DNA from: an uncultured Anaerolineae bacterium | GTDB taxonomy: Bacteria; Chloroflexota; Anaerolineae; JACIWP01 | DNA: 62,482 nucleotides | Assembly: GCA_938049385.1 (NCBI GenBank) | Contig: CALIBQ010000001.1 | Coordinates: forward strand, 1 to 62,482 | Direction: 5' to 3' | Shown here: positions 1-7,393 of the stretch, piece after piece | Layout of the letters: every line of letters begins with the position of its first letter | How positions within the stretch are numbered: the stretch's first letter is position 1 | The notes under the pieces: model-generated | What the model was told of the DNA's origin: nothing | What the model saw: only the letters and a program-made list of their open reading frames with translations | Databases searched by the model: none | Position numbers and translations under genes: made by a program

Positions 1-11
1 CCGGCATAGGG

Positions 12-257
12 ATGGAGGACCAACCTCCCCTGGCCGTACTGCGGCGCTTGGGCTATACTGGGGATGATCGGATCGCACTCTTCCCACCCGTGATCCTGGA
101 TGACATCAGCGCCGATCTGGTCCTCTCCTGTGACCCAGAGACTGGTAACGATCTATTGGCCCATTACATTTTGCGAAGCACCAGGCTCACGGCGCCAAGC
201 CCTTCTGGGGCTTGGCTTCCTCAGCCGGCGGCTGGGAAGCCGCCGGCGAACTTCTGA
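12..257 (+). CDS. Small ORF of unknown function, doubtful
   Basis: An 81-codon open frame at the left edge. I recognise no family in it. The first 55 residues have a plausible mixed composition, but the last 25 or so are read through an intergenic repeat (173-360), which suggests either a spurious frame or an old gene truncated by the repeat. There is no clear ribosome binding site ahead of its ATG, and the window edge hides any upstream context. Confidence 0.2.
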   Translation: MEDQPPLAVLRRLGYTGDDRIALFPPVILDDISADLVLSCDPETGNDLLAHYILRSTRLTAPSPSGAWLPQPAAGKPPANF

Positions 258-360
258 GGAGCAGGTGACCGACCTCCTGGGCCAAGTCGAGAGCGGCCGA
301 GAAGGGGTGTATGGGGTGGGGCGTTTTGGACCGTAGTCACCAACAGTACCTTTCAACACC
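173..360 (+). repeat. Interspersed palindromic repeat R2, copy A
   Basis: Contains back-to-back hairpins (the GCCAAGCCC/GGGCTTGGC arms and the GCCGGCGGCT/AGCCGCCGGC arms) and ends in TTTCAACACC. Related copies lie at 48421-48569 (same strand) and 52688-52830 (opposite strand). The last 35 bases or so (325-360) are nearly identical to 48533-48569. Confidence 0.75.
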
Positions 361-380
361 ATCCCTCCTCGGTTCAGATA

Positions 381-409
381 TTGACTTTTTCCCCAAATAG
401 GTGCATAAA
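381..409 (+). promoter_or_regulatory. Probable promoter of the zinc-ribbon gene
   Basis: TTGACT at 381-386 and CATAAA at 404-409 with a 17-base spacer, about 65 bases before the start codon at 475. The -10 box is weak. Confidence 0.4.
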
Positions 410-474
410 GTGGCAAGTATGTTCGTGTCCATCCATAGTTCTGACCCTCTGAAGGTCAAGGAGGCTACATATCC

Positions 475-954
475 ATGAACACGTCCACGTGGGATTGTCC
501 GGCTTGCGGCAAAGAGATTGAGGCCGGCGTCGATCACTGCCCTTACTGCGAACAGTCCCTCTGCCCGGAATGCGGCGCCGCCCTCGAGGAATCCGACGAG
601 GTCTGCCCCAACTGCGGCGCCGAATTCGATTTCCTCTGTCCAGAGTGCAATGGGATAGTCAGCCCCGACGATACCGAATGCCCACACTGCGGCCTGAAAT
701 TCGCTTTCGTCTGCCCGACCTGCGGCGCCGAGGTGCTCATGGGCGAGGAAGAGTGCCCCGAATGTGGTCAGCTCGTTTGCCCCCGCTGTGGCGCCGCCAT
801 GGAGGAGGACGAGCTGAAGTGCAGTGCCTGCGGCTATGAGTTCGTCTACACCTGCCCGCAGTGCGGTGCCGAGGTAGCCGCCGATGCCGAGGAATGCCCC
901 GAGTGCGGCCTGGTCTTCGAGGAATGGTTAGAGGAGCTGGAAGAGGAGGACTAG
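475..954 (+). CDS. Multi-domain zinc-ribbon protein
   Basis: A 159-residue protein made almost entirely of CPxCG-type knuckles. Twelve CxxC pairs can be counted, enough for six double-cysteine (DZANK-like) zinc ribbons in tandem, followed by an acidic tail rich in Glu. Spacing within a ribbon is regular (about 10-11 residues between the two knuckles), so the gene probably grew by internal duplication. There is no enzymatic domain, signal peptide or membrane segment. Zinc-ribbon arrays usually mediate protein or nucleic-acid contacts, but the partner here is unknown. The ribosome binding site is AAGGAGG about ten bases before the ATG. It appears monocistronic; the next gene starts 300 bases later behind its own promoter. 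Confidence 0.85.
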   Translation: MNTSTWDCPACGKEIEAGVDHCPYCEQSLCPECGAALEESDEVCPNCGAEFDFLCPECNGIVSPDDTECPHCGLKFAFVCPTCGAEVLMGEEECPECGQLVCPRCGAAMEEDELKCSACGYEFVYTCPQCGAEVAADAEECPECGLVFEEWLEELEEED

Positions 955-1040
955 CTGTCCCGCCCCCACCTTCCGGAATTCATTTCAGCTCATCGTATCC
1001 CCGCAGGTAATGAATCCTGCGGGATGCTTTCTCAGCACGC

Positions 1041-1129
1041 GGCCTGGCGGCTGAAGCCGCGGCAACAACTGCGAAGCCTGCGCAGGCTTCGCGAAGTCGG
1101 CGCCGGCCCGCAGTTTCAACTGCCAGGCG
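1041..1129 (+). repeat. Interspersed palindromic repeat R1, copy 1
   Basis: About 90 bases running from GCCTGGCGGCTGAAGCCGC to TTTCAACTGCCAGGC. The outer ends are inverted repeats (GCCTGGC/GCCAGGC). Inside are a GCGGCTGAAGCCGC-like palindrome and a GCGAAGCCTGC/GCAGGCTTCGC hairpin. Other copies: 9773-9864, 42209-42317, 48313-48404 (inverted) and 52896-53004. The rest of the 955-1253 gap holds only the next gene's promoter. Confidence 0.85.
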
Positions 1130-1179
1130 CCGCAAATCGAACGATAATCTTGACCTTTTCAACGTCCACATCCCAACAT

Positions 1180-1208
1180 TTGACGATTCCATCCTCTGCC
1201 CATATAAT
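1180..1208 (+). promoter_or_regulatory. Promoter of the 70-aa gene
   Basis: TTGACG at 1180-1185 and TATAAT at 1203-1208, 17-base spacer, 45 bases ahead of the ATG at 1254. Confidence 0.7.
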
Positions 1209-1253
1209 GGGGAACGTAATATCTTCGCCGCTCTTGGAGCAGGGGTTAACAAT

Positions 1254-1466
1254 ATGTCAGCGATTCTGGACGAAATCAACCGGTTGGCCAATGAGCGTCA
1301 TCAGCTTTATGTCGCGCGCAGCAACGGGACGCTTGACATGAGCGATGCCGAGTTCAAGGCCAAGATCGACGAGCTGACCCGCAAGCTGGAGCGTCTCTGG
1401 GACCAGCGGCGCGAGGAGCTCGCCGGCAAGTACAGCGAGGGCTTCTACTCCACCGCCCGCTTCTAA
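1254..1466 (+). CDS. Small helical protein of unknown function (DUF2630-like)
   Basis: A 70-residue, strongly charged, mostly helical protein. The first two thirds look like a short helical hairpin with conserved-looking NRLANERHQL and LERLWDQRREEL segments. This arrangement resembles the small DUF2630-type proteins of actinobacteria and Chloroflexota, a match by appearance only. It has a strong promoter (1180-1208), a purine-rich ribosome binding site (GGAGCAGGGG) and a good terminator directly downstream (1501-1530), so it is very likely a real single-gene transcript. No catalytic residues, membrane segment or cysteine is present. Confidence 0.7.
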   Translation: MSAILDEINRLANERHQLYVARSNGTLDMSDAEFKAKIDELTRKLERLWDQRREELAGKYSEGFYSTARF

Positions 1467-1500
1467 GCCCTCGCCGCCTTTCCGAGGGAACGCACCCACA

Positions 1501-1530
1501 TGCCCCTGCCGCACGCCGGCAGGGGCATTT
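1501..1530 (+). terminator. Rho-independent terminator
   Basis: Perfect 10-bp stem 1501-1510/1518-1527 with a 7-base loop, followed by TTT. It ends the 70-aa gene transcript. It also lies inside the longest possible frame of the next gene, which supports the internal start at 1575 for that gene. Confidence 0.8.
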
Positions 1531-1574
1531 CCTTACTCGCCGATAGGAATCCGCATCATCGAGGAAGCTCGCCT

Positions 1575-2459
1575 ATGCAGTTGCCAGCTACCCCAATCGA
1601 AGTCCCGCCCTCCTGGGCCTCCCTCCATGTCTCCCAATGGCGCGGCCTGATGATGCTCATCGGCGGCGTGGATATGGGGAAAAGCACCCTAGCGCGCTAT
1701 ATCTGCCAGGAACTACTGCAGGCCGGCGTCCGCACCGCCTATCTCGACGGCGACCCCGGGCAGAGCACTATCGGCCCGCCGGCCACCATGAGCCTGGGCC
1801 TCTTGGAACTGGCACAAGATGGCACCTTGCACTGCGAGGCAGTCTGGCGAATATTCATCGGCTCCGTATCGCCGCGCGGGCATATGCTCCAGATGCTGGT
1901 GGGGGCCAGCAAGCTGGTGCGCGCCGCCCGACGCGCCGGCGCGGAAGCGGTCATCTACGACACCACCGGCTTCGTGGACCGCGCCGGCGGCGGCCTCAAC
2001 CTGAAATGGGCCAAGATCAACCTCCTGCGGCCGGCGTTGGTCGTTGCCCTCCAGCGTCAGGACGAGCTGGAATCCCTGCTGACGCCGCTCCGCCACAGCC
2101 GGCGGGTCCCGGTCATCACCCTGGAACCCAGCCCATACGTCCAGCCCCGGGACATCGATGCCCGCCGCAGTCACCGCGCCTGGCTCTTCGGGCGCTATTT
2201 CTCTCAAGCCCAAGAGCTGACGCTGGACGCCGGCCGGCTGGCGGTCTTTCCGCCGATGCCGTTCACCTATAACCAGCTCCTCGCCCTGGAGGACAGGGCC
2301 GGCTTCGCCCAAGGTCTGGGCATCCTGCGCCAGGTACAGCCGGCCGGCACCCTCACCATCCTCTCCCCTGTGGCCAGCCTGGAAGATGTCACGCTGGTAC
2401 ACCTGGGGGAGATATGTGTGGACCCGCGCACCTTTGAGGACCGGCGCATCCCGTATTAG
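1575..2459 (+). CDS. Clp1/Grc3-like P-loop polynucleotide kinase
   Basis: A 294-residue protein with a Walker A motif GGVDMGKST at residues 30-38 and a DGDPGQS motif near residue 60. Both are typical of the Clp1/Grc3/NOL9 group of RNA 5'-hydroxyl kinases (GxxDxGKST and DxDxGQ). Members of this group phosphorylate RNA ends with ATP or GTP; in bacteria the substrate is generally unknown. The C-terminal half has no recognisable domain. I chose the ATG at 1575 because GAGGAAG lies 8 bases ahead and the longer frame from 1500 would start inside a terminator hairpin. It ends by overlapping the convergent phosphodiesterase gene by four bases. Confidence 0.8.
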   Translation: MQLPATPIEVPPSWASLHVSQWRGLMMLIGGVDMGKSTLARYICQELLQAGVRTAYLDGDPGQSTIGPPATMSLGLLELAQDGTLHCEAVWRIFIGSVSPRGHMLQMLVGASKLVRAARRAGAEAVIYDTTGFVDRAGGGLNLKWAKINLLRPALVVALQRQDELESLLTPLRHSRRVPVITLEPSPYVQPRDIDARRSHRAWLFGRYFSQAQELTLDAGRLAVFPPMPFTYNQLLALEDRAGFAQGLGILRQVQPAGTLTILSPVASLEDVTLVHLGEICVDPRTFEDRRIPY

Positions 2460-4561
2460 GCGCGCGCCGGCACCTCCTCCCAAGAGATCGCCCCTTCCCC
2501 AACCGCTCCTTGCTCACGCAGGCGCCAGAAGACATGGTACAGATCATCTGGCAGGCGGATGTCCAATGGACGCAGTGTTACATGGGCCGGCAGGAGTAAG
2601 AACGGATGATTCTGCGCGCCGCCGTATCCACCGTGCGTGCCGATATGCTCCTCAAATGCTACCACCCGGCCGCGGTGCACACCCCCGTGCATCACCAGGT
2701 CGCCGGCATTCGGGAAACGCATCAAACGCTCCAAATGCCGGCCCATTGCGGCCGCATCTCCGAACGGCGCCAGCGGGTCCTGCCCAATCACCAGCCCGCG
2801 TTCGATCTGCCGAAAGCCGGTCGCGCCAAGGGCCAGCAGGCCGCGCGTCTCCGAACGCCCCAGCACGAAGCCAACGCCCGGCTGGCTGACCAGCCGGATC
2901 AACAGCATGGGGTACAGCCCCTCGATATCCTCCAGTGTCAGGGCCTGCGGCCGCCGGCCGAAATAAATATGCGCCAGCGGGCCGGAGCACAGCACCAGTA
3001 TCTCGGCCGGCCGCTCCACATCCTCGGTTTCCCGAGCAGATGGAACGGCATGGCGCAAAGCGGCTTCCAGGCTGTAACGCTCCAGCACCCGTCGGCCGCC
3101 GCGCACCGCCCAGGGGGCGAGCTTGCCAGGAGACTGCTGTTCCGCCTGGCGCAGTTCCTCCAGCAGGGCTTCCAGCGTGCCCGGAAGCTCTGCCGGCACC
3201 TCCTCCCACAGCGGCACCGGTTGGGCAGTCAGCTCCTGTACCACCGCCGCCAGGCTTTTGCCGGCCAACTGCGCGAACGGGATGCTGTCCGACTGCCCGT
3301 GGTCCGAGAGGATCACCAGGTCATAAGGGATGGGCGCACCGCGGGATATCATCTTCCAGATGCGCCGTATCTGATGATCAATGCCGGCCAGCGGTTCGCG
3401 CACGTCCGGGGAGCAGGGGCCGGCGAAATGTGCCACCTCATCGTAGCCGAGGTAGGTGACGTATATCGCCGGCATCCCCCGCAGGATATCCAGCAGGACG
3501 ATATAGGTGCTGAACTCCCGCAGAACCACGTTGGACACCACCCGCAGGATGGGATACAGCCCCTGGCGGGAGACCCGCGGCCGTTCCTTGCGCAGTTGCT
3601 GGCGCCAGGCGTAGATCACCTCCATCAGCCAGTCCCACAGCGACAGGACAAGCACCCGCAGAAGGCAGTATGGGTTGAGCAGGAAGAGCAGGAAGTCATC
3701 AATCCGGCGGGAAGCGCCGGCACTGCGGTTGTTCCCCATCGTGAAGATGGTCAGCTCCGCCTCGCCGCTGAACACGTTCCCCGTGCTGGAGCCGCCGCGC
3801 AGTAAACCGCGACAGCCGTTATCCAAATAGCGCTGTTCCAGAAGGCGGGCGCCTTCCGGCCGGTTGGAGACGATGACTTTGCCGCTGGCGCGGTCCAGGA
3901 AGCGAAAGGCGGGGATGTCAAAGCTGTCGCCGTACATGATGCCGGCCTGCACCGAGGAGGTCTGCGAGGGAAGCGCGCAGTCCCAGGCCATCAGGCGGAA
4001 GTGCCCCTGCGCCAGCAGAGATTCCAGCGCCGGCATCATCCCCTCCCGCAGGGCATGCCGCAGGGCGGTGTAAGAAAGGCCGTCAATCTGCACAAAGACC
4101 ACCCCATGGTGCGACGGCTGTGCGCCTGCCGGCCGCTTCCGTCCCAGCCGGCGGATGACCCAATCATACAGGGTCCGCTGGCGTTCCGCGCTGACCAGGG
4201 CGCTGAACAACACGTTGCTCGCCGGCAGGATGATGGCCCCCAGCACCGCCGAGGGCCAGAAGGCATCCACATGGAACCCCGGCCACACCCTGCCCACGAA
4301 CAGCAACAGCAGGAAATCCACCAGCACGGTCGGCAGGCCGATGGTCAGCCAGTTGACCGGATACGCCAGGTAGACCACCATGGGGCGCACCAGGGCGTTG
4401 ACCAGGCCGAGGAAGAGCGCAAAAGTTACCCAGGCCGGCACCAACCGCGGCGAAAAGTCGAAGGAAATGCCCGGAATGACCAGCACCGCCGTGAACAGCG
4501 AGAGGCTGTTGACGAGCGCGGTGGTGAAAAATCGCCATCCCAGGCGCCAGGCACGGCGCAT
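2456..4561 (-). CDS. Holin-like membrane domain fused to alkaline phosphatase-type phosphodiesterase
   Basis: 701 residues. Residues 1-140 or so form about four membrane helices resembling the small DUF360/phage-holin-4-like membrane proteins. From about residue 150 onwards the chain is a type I phosphodiesterase/nucleotide pyrophosphatase domain of the alkaline phosphatase superfamily. It opens with VVFVQIDGLSY (metal-binding Asp), continues with a PSQTSS segment that fits the catalytic Ser/Thr loop, and later shows SDHGQSD and HGGYGG, which supply the remaining Asp/His metal ligands. A metal-dependent phosphoester hydrolase tethered to the membrane is inferred; the substrate is unknown. It lies just downstream of and co-directional with the UlaG-like hydrolase gene (20 bases apart), so the two are probably one operon. 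Confidence 0.85.
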   Translation of the reverse strand: MRRAWRLGWRFFTTALVNSLSLFTAVLVIPGISFDFSPRLVPAWVTFALFLGLVNALVRPMVVYLAYPVNWLTIGLPTVLVDFLLLLFVGRVWPGFHVDAFWPSAVLGAIILPASNVLFSALVSAERQRTLYDWVIRRLGRKRPAGAQPSHHGVVFVQIDGLSYTALRHALREGMMPALESLLAQGHFRLMAWDCALPSQTSSVQAGIMYGDSFDIPAFRFLDRASGKVIVSNRPEGARLLEQRYLDNGCRGLLRGGSSTGNVFSGEAELTIFTMGNNRSAGASRRIDDFLLFLLNPYCLLRVLVLSLWDWLMEVIYAWRQQLRKERPRVSRQGLYPILRVVSNVVLREFSTYIVLLDILRGMPAIYVTYLGYDEVAHFAGPCSPDVREPLAGIDHQIRRIWKMISRGAPIPYDLVILSDHGQSDSIPFAQLAGKSLAAVVQELTAQPVPLWEEVPAELPGTLEALLEELRQAEQQSPGKLAPWAVRGGRRVLERYSLEAALRHAVPSARETEDVERPAEILVLCSGPLAHIYFGRRPQALTLEDIEGLYPMLLIRLVSQPGVGFVLGRSETRGLLALGATGFRQIERGLVIGQDPLAPFGDAAAMGRHLERLMRFPNAGDLVMHGGVHRGRVVAFEEHIGTHGGYGGAQNHPFLLLPAHVTLRPLDIRLPDDLYHVFWRLREQGAVGEGAISWEEVPARA

Positions 4562-4580
4562 GGCGAATCACCTCCTGGAA

Positions 4581-5372
4581 CTAGCGAGCGAAGTACGCCG
4601 GCGGGCCGGCCACCTCTGCCGTCTCGCCGGGGATCAGCACCCGCACATCCGTAGCCACAGCCATCTGGCTGGCATATCCCAGAAAGGTATAGGGCGGGTC
4701 CTGCAAATACGCCAGCCGCTCCCATACTGGCCCCATCAGGCGGAGAGAGCCCCAATGCACCGGGATCGCCAGTTTCGGCCTCAGCATCCCCAGCGCACGC
4801 GCCGCAGTGCGCGGGTTGAGATGGCCAGGCGGGGTGCGCGGGGTGTAGCCGGCCACCGGCAGGAACGCCAGGTCAATGCTCCACCGCCGGCCCATCTCTT
4901 CCATTTCATCGAACAAATCGGTATCGCCGGCGAAGTACACCGTGAACCCGCCTTGCACCATATACCCCTGGGCCGGTACATTCATGCCCCAGAGCGGCCG
5001 GCCGCCGGGGTGCGCCGCCGGCGTGGCTGTCACCTGCAGGCCGTCCCACCGCAGTACTTCGCCCGGCCCTATTTCCCTTACCTCCTGTGGGAGGCGCGCG
5101 GCCAGGTACGCGCCAGCACCGCGCGGTACAACCACGGTTGCCTGGCTGGGAAGTCTGCGCAGAGAGGGCAGGTCCGCATGGTCATAATGCAGATGCGACA
5201 GCAGAACCAGCCGCACCCGATTCAGGGATAGGGTCTGTTCCGTCAGTGAGCGGCCGTGCCGGCGCAGGACCAGGAAACGGTCCCGCAGAACCGGGTCAGT
5301 GATGATCGTCCCTTCATTCATCTCCATCAACACAGTGGCATGGCCGATATAGGTCACGTGCATGCACGACAT
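4581..5372 (-). CDS. MBL-fold metal-dependent hydrolase, UlaG-like
   Basis: 263 residues with metallo-beta-lactamase landmarks: the GHATVL segment near residue 10, HLHYDHAD at residues 60-67 (the HxHxDH zinc motif), a following His in AAHPGG, FAGDTD for the bridging Asp and a late His in PVHWGS. This layout fits the UlaG/YtnP-type lactone or phosphodiester hydrolases that act in the cytoplasm on small molecules. The precise substrate cannot be read from sequence. A second in-frame ATG (top position 5363) directly before HVTYIGHA is also a possible start. It probably leads a two-gene operon with the membrane phosphodiesterase. Confidence 0.85.
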   Translation of the reverse strand: MSCMHVTYIGHATVLMEMNEGTIITDPVLRDRFLVLRRHGRSLTEQTLSLNRVRLVLLSHLHYDHADLPSLRRLPSQATVVVPRGAGAYLAARLPQEVREIGPGEVLRWDGLQVTATPAAHPGGRPLWGMNVPAQGYMVQGGFTVYFAGDTDLFDEMEEMGRRWSIDLAFLPVAGYTPRTPPGHLNPRTAARALGMLRPKLAIPVHWGSLRLMGPVWERLAYLQDPPYTFLGYASQMAVATDVRVLIPGETAEVAGPPAYFAR

Positions 5373-5466
5373 CTACCTGAAAACACCCCCAGAGTTATCC
5401 GCTCTGCTATTATAACACGCCGGCCAGCGCGCCCCAAACGGGTCTTCCTATCCCAGAAGATTCGTG

Positions 5467-5515
5467 TTGACAAGCGTCGTGATTTGAGTATAATTACTTT
5501 TAGTATTAGTATAAT
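5467..5515 (+). promoter_or_regulatory. Promoter region of the YedE-TusA operon
   Basis: TTGACA at 5467-5472 and TATAAT at 5489-5494 (16-base spacer). A second TATAAT lies at 5510-5515 in an AT-rich stretch unlike the surrounding GC-rich DNA. It leaves an untranslated leader of about 270 bases. Confidence 0.75.
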
Positions 5516-5546
5516 TCCCTTTCGTTATAGAATTCCGCTAGGCGCT

Positions 5547-5725
5547 GTGCACTTTCCACGCAATTTGGTGGGGCAGGCATGGTGAAGTGGTGCATGCGTA
5601 AGACCTGATACGAACCATTCGCACCGGGCGGTGCACGCTGGCCAGCCTGCCGGGCCCCAGGATAGGGCCTCCTCGCGCTATCGGGCATGTTCTCCCCGCA
5701 GGCCGGCAGGCCGGCCCCAACCTCA
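5547..5725 (+). promoter_or_regulatory. Structured 5' leader, candidate riboswitch
   Basis: The 5373-5790 gap holds no gene I trust. Within it a 14-bp stem with one mismatch joins 5640-5653 to 5703-5716 and encloses smaller helices (5654-5657/5683-5686 and 5661-5665/5678-5682). Upstream, GCACC at 5621-5625 can pair either with GGTGC at 5589-5593 or with GGTGC at 5630-5634, a mutually exclusive choice of the kind switches use. It matches no riboswitch class I know. Confidence 0.45.
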
Positions 5726-5790
5726 CAGCGGCCATTGGCTTCTTCGTAGCAGGAGGAGCGTGGCAATATTTCATCACAGGAGGGAGTCAC

Positions 5791-6912
5791 ATGTCCGAAA
5801 AGCTGACCCGCTTCTTCGCCTCACGCTGGGGCATCATCCTCGCCGGCGCTGTCATCGGCATCCTGGCACCACTACTGCAGAAATTGGGCAACCCGCCGAA
5901 CATGGGCATCTGCGTGGCCTGCTTCGAACGGGACATCGCCGGCGCGCTGGGGCTCCATCGCGCCAGTACTGTCCAGTATCTCCGCCCAGAGATCATGGGA
6001 TTCGTGCTGGGCGCCATGATCGCCACCTACCTCTTCGGGGAATTCAAGGCCCGGGCCGGCTCTGCCCCGATCGTGCGCTTCTTCCTGGGCATGTTCGCCA
6101 TGATCGGTGCGCTGGCCTTCCTGGGCTGTCCCTGGCGGGCACTGCTCCGGTTGGCCGGCGGCGACCTGAACGCCATCCTGGGGCTGGCCGGCCTGGCCAC
6201 CGGCATCGCGATCGGCGTCTGGTTTCTGAAATCCGGCTACAGCTTGGGGCGCGCCACCCGCACGTATACGGCGGTAGGTTGGATCATGCCGCTGTTCATG
6301 CTGGGGCTTCTGCTACTGCGCATCTTCCAGCCGCAGTTCAGCAAAGACGGCCCCATCTTCTTCAGCCAGAGCGGGCCCGGCTCTCTGCATGCCCCCCTGC
6401 TTATCTCCCTGGTCTTCGGGATGGTCATTGGATTCCTGGCACAGCGCACCCGCTTCTGCACGATGGGTGCCATCCGGGATGTCATCCTCATCCGGGATTT
6501 TCATCTGATCTCCGGTGTGGGAGCACTGCTGGTGGTGGCGTTCATTATGAACCTGATCTTGGGACAGGTGCGGTTTGGTTTTGCCGGCCAACCCACTGCG
6601 CACTCCAGCCATTTGTGGAACTTCCTCGGTATGACGCTGGCCGGGTTAGCCTTCGCGCTGGCCGGCGGGTGCCCGGGCCGGCAGTTGTTCCTCTCCGGGG
6701 AAGGTGACGGTGATGCGGCGATCTTTGTGTTGGGCATGATCGTGGGCGCCGGCTTCTCGCACAACTTCACCTTGGCCGGCAGTCCTGACAAGGTCGTCGA
6801 AGGGGCCGTCCAGGTGGGCGGTCTGACCCCCGCCGGCATGGTCGCCGTCATCCTCAGCCTGATCGCTTGTATTGTGATCGGTTTCACTATGCGCGAGAAA
6901 AGCGCATCCTGA
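5791..6912 (+). CDS. yedE: YedE-family selenium/sulfur transporter
   Basis: 373 residues, about ten hydrophobic helices, with the two-fold repeat typical of YeeE/YedE proteins. The C-terminal signature with GGCPGRQLFLSGEGDGDA matches the seleno-YedE subgroup as I know it, which is found in selenium-using bacteria and is thought to import a selenium compound; biochemical proof is limited. The cysteines in CVACFERD, GCPWRA and GGCPGRQ are the kind that relay thiol-bound sulfur or selenium. The next gene, 14 bases on, is its usual TusA/YedF-like partner. Ribosome binding site AGGAGGGAG lies just before the ATG. The long structured leader implies regulation at RNA level. Confidence 0.88.
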   Translation: MSEKLTRFFASRWGIILAGAVIGILAPLLQKLGNPPNMGICVACFERDIAGALGLHRASTVQYLRPEIMGFVLGAMIATYLFGEFKARAGSAPIVRFFLGMFAMIGALAFLGCPWRALLRLAGGDLNAILGLAGLATGIAIGVWFLKSGYSLGRATRTYTAVGWIMPLFMLGLLLLRIFQPQFSKDGPIFFSQSGPGSLHAPLLISLVFGMVIGFLAQRTRFCTMGAIRDVILIRDFHLISGVGALLVVAFIMNLILGQVRFGFAGQPTAHSSHLWNFLGMTLAGLAFALAGGCPGRQLFLSGEGDGDAAIFVLGMIVGAGFSHNFTLAGSPDKVVEGAVQVGGLTPAGMVAVILSLIACIVIGFTMREKSAS

Positions 6913-6926
6913 GAGAGGAGGATATT

Positions 6927-7136
6927 ATGGCCCAGCTCGTGGACGCACGCGGACTTTCCTGCCCTCAACCGGTCTTGCTGACCAAAAAGGCCATTGCCGC
7001 CGGACAGTTCCCCATCGAAGTACTCGTGGATACCGTCACCTCGCGCGAGAACGTGCGCCGCATGGCGGAGGCCAGCGGCTACAGGGTTGAGGTGGTGCAA
7101 GTGGGCGAGGAGTTCAAGCTGACCATCCGCACATGA
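6927..7136 (+). CDS. TusA/YedF-like sulfur (selenium) relay protein
   Basis: 69 residues with the family motif CPQP at residues 12-15 after DARGLS. The Cys carries persulfide (or selenium) between donor and acceptor proteins. Small TusA-like proteins next to YedE are called YedF and track with selenium use. The start at 6927 is set by GAGAGGAGG six bases ahead and by full alignment to the family; a longer frame from 6867 overlaps the yedE end. Cotranscribed with yedE and closed by a strong terminator. Confidence 0.88.
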   Translation: MAQLVDARGLSCPQPVLLTKKAIAAGQFPIEVLVDTVTSRENVRRMAEASGYRVEVVQVGEEFKLTIRT

Positions 7137-7146
7137 TGTTGCTACA

Positions 7147-7178
7147 GCCGCCAGGGGGTCTTCTCCCCCTGGCGGCTT
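7147..7178 (+). terminator. Terminator of the yedE operon
   Basis: Perfect 12-bp stem 7147-7158/7165-7176 with a TCTTCT loop, followed by TT. Confidence 0.85.
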
Positions 7179-7206
7179 ACCTGCGCACAATGCCGCCGGC
7201 CAGGAT

Positions 7207-7235
7207 TTGCATCTTTTCCCTGACCATGTTATAAT
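7207..7235 (+). promoter_or_regulatory. Promoter of tRNA-Val
   Basis: TTGCAT at 7207-7212 and TATAAT at 7230-7235, 17-base spacer, ending 12 bases before the tRNA. Confidence 0.8.
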
Positions 7236-7247
7236 ATTATTCGCCAA

Positions 7248-7325
7248 GGGCGAGTAGCTCAGCTGGTTAGAGCGCGTGTCTCACATACACGAGGTTCACA
7301 GGTTCGAGTCCTGTCTCGCCCACCA
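7248..7325 (+). tRNA. tRNA-Val (anticodon CAC)
   Basis: The cloverleaf folds fully: acceptor GGGCGAG/CTCGCCC, D arm with AGCTCAGCTGGTTAGAGC, anticodon stem CGTGT/ACACG with anticodon CAC at 7282-7284, and T arm with GGTTCGAGTCC. Discriminator A and an encoded CCA end at 7325. It has its own promoter and terminator. Confidence 0.95.
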
Positions 7326-7332
7326 ACGGGTG

Positions 7333-7371
7333 CCGCTGGCCGCTCCGCTCTTTCGGGGTGCCAGCGGTTTG
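7333..7371 (+). terminator. Terminator after tRNA-Val
   Basis: Stem CCGCTGGC/GCCAGCGG at 7333-7340/7360-7367, then TTTG. The longest frame of the kinase would begin inside it, which argues for a later kinase start. Confidence 0.7.
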
Positions 7372-7393
7372 TCGTTTCAGGCCGGTTCAATGG

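Noticed and set aside
5590-5640. TPP or c-di-GMP riboswitch in the yedE leader
   Set aside because: Some words (CCTGATA, GAACCATT) recall these classes but the conserved cores are absent.
5506-5790. 94-codon minus-strand frame over the yedE leader
   Set aside because: No family resemblance, no ribosome binding site, and it covers the structured leader; left out as a gene.
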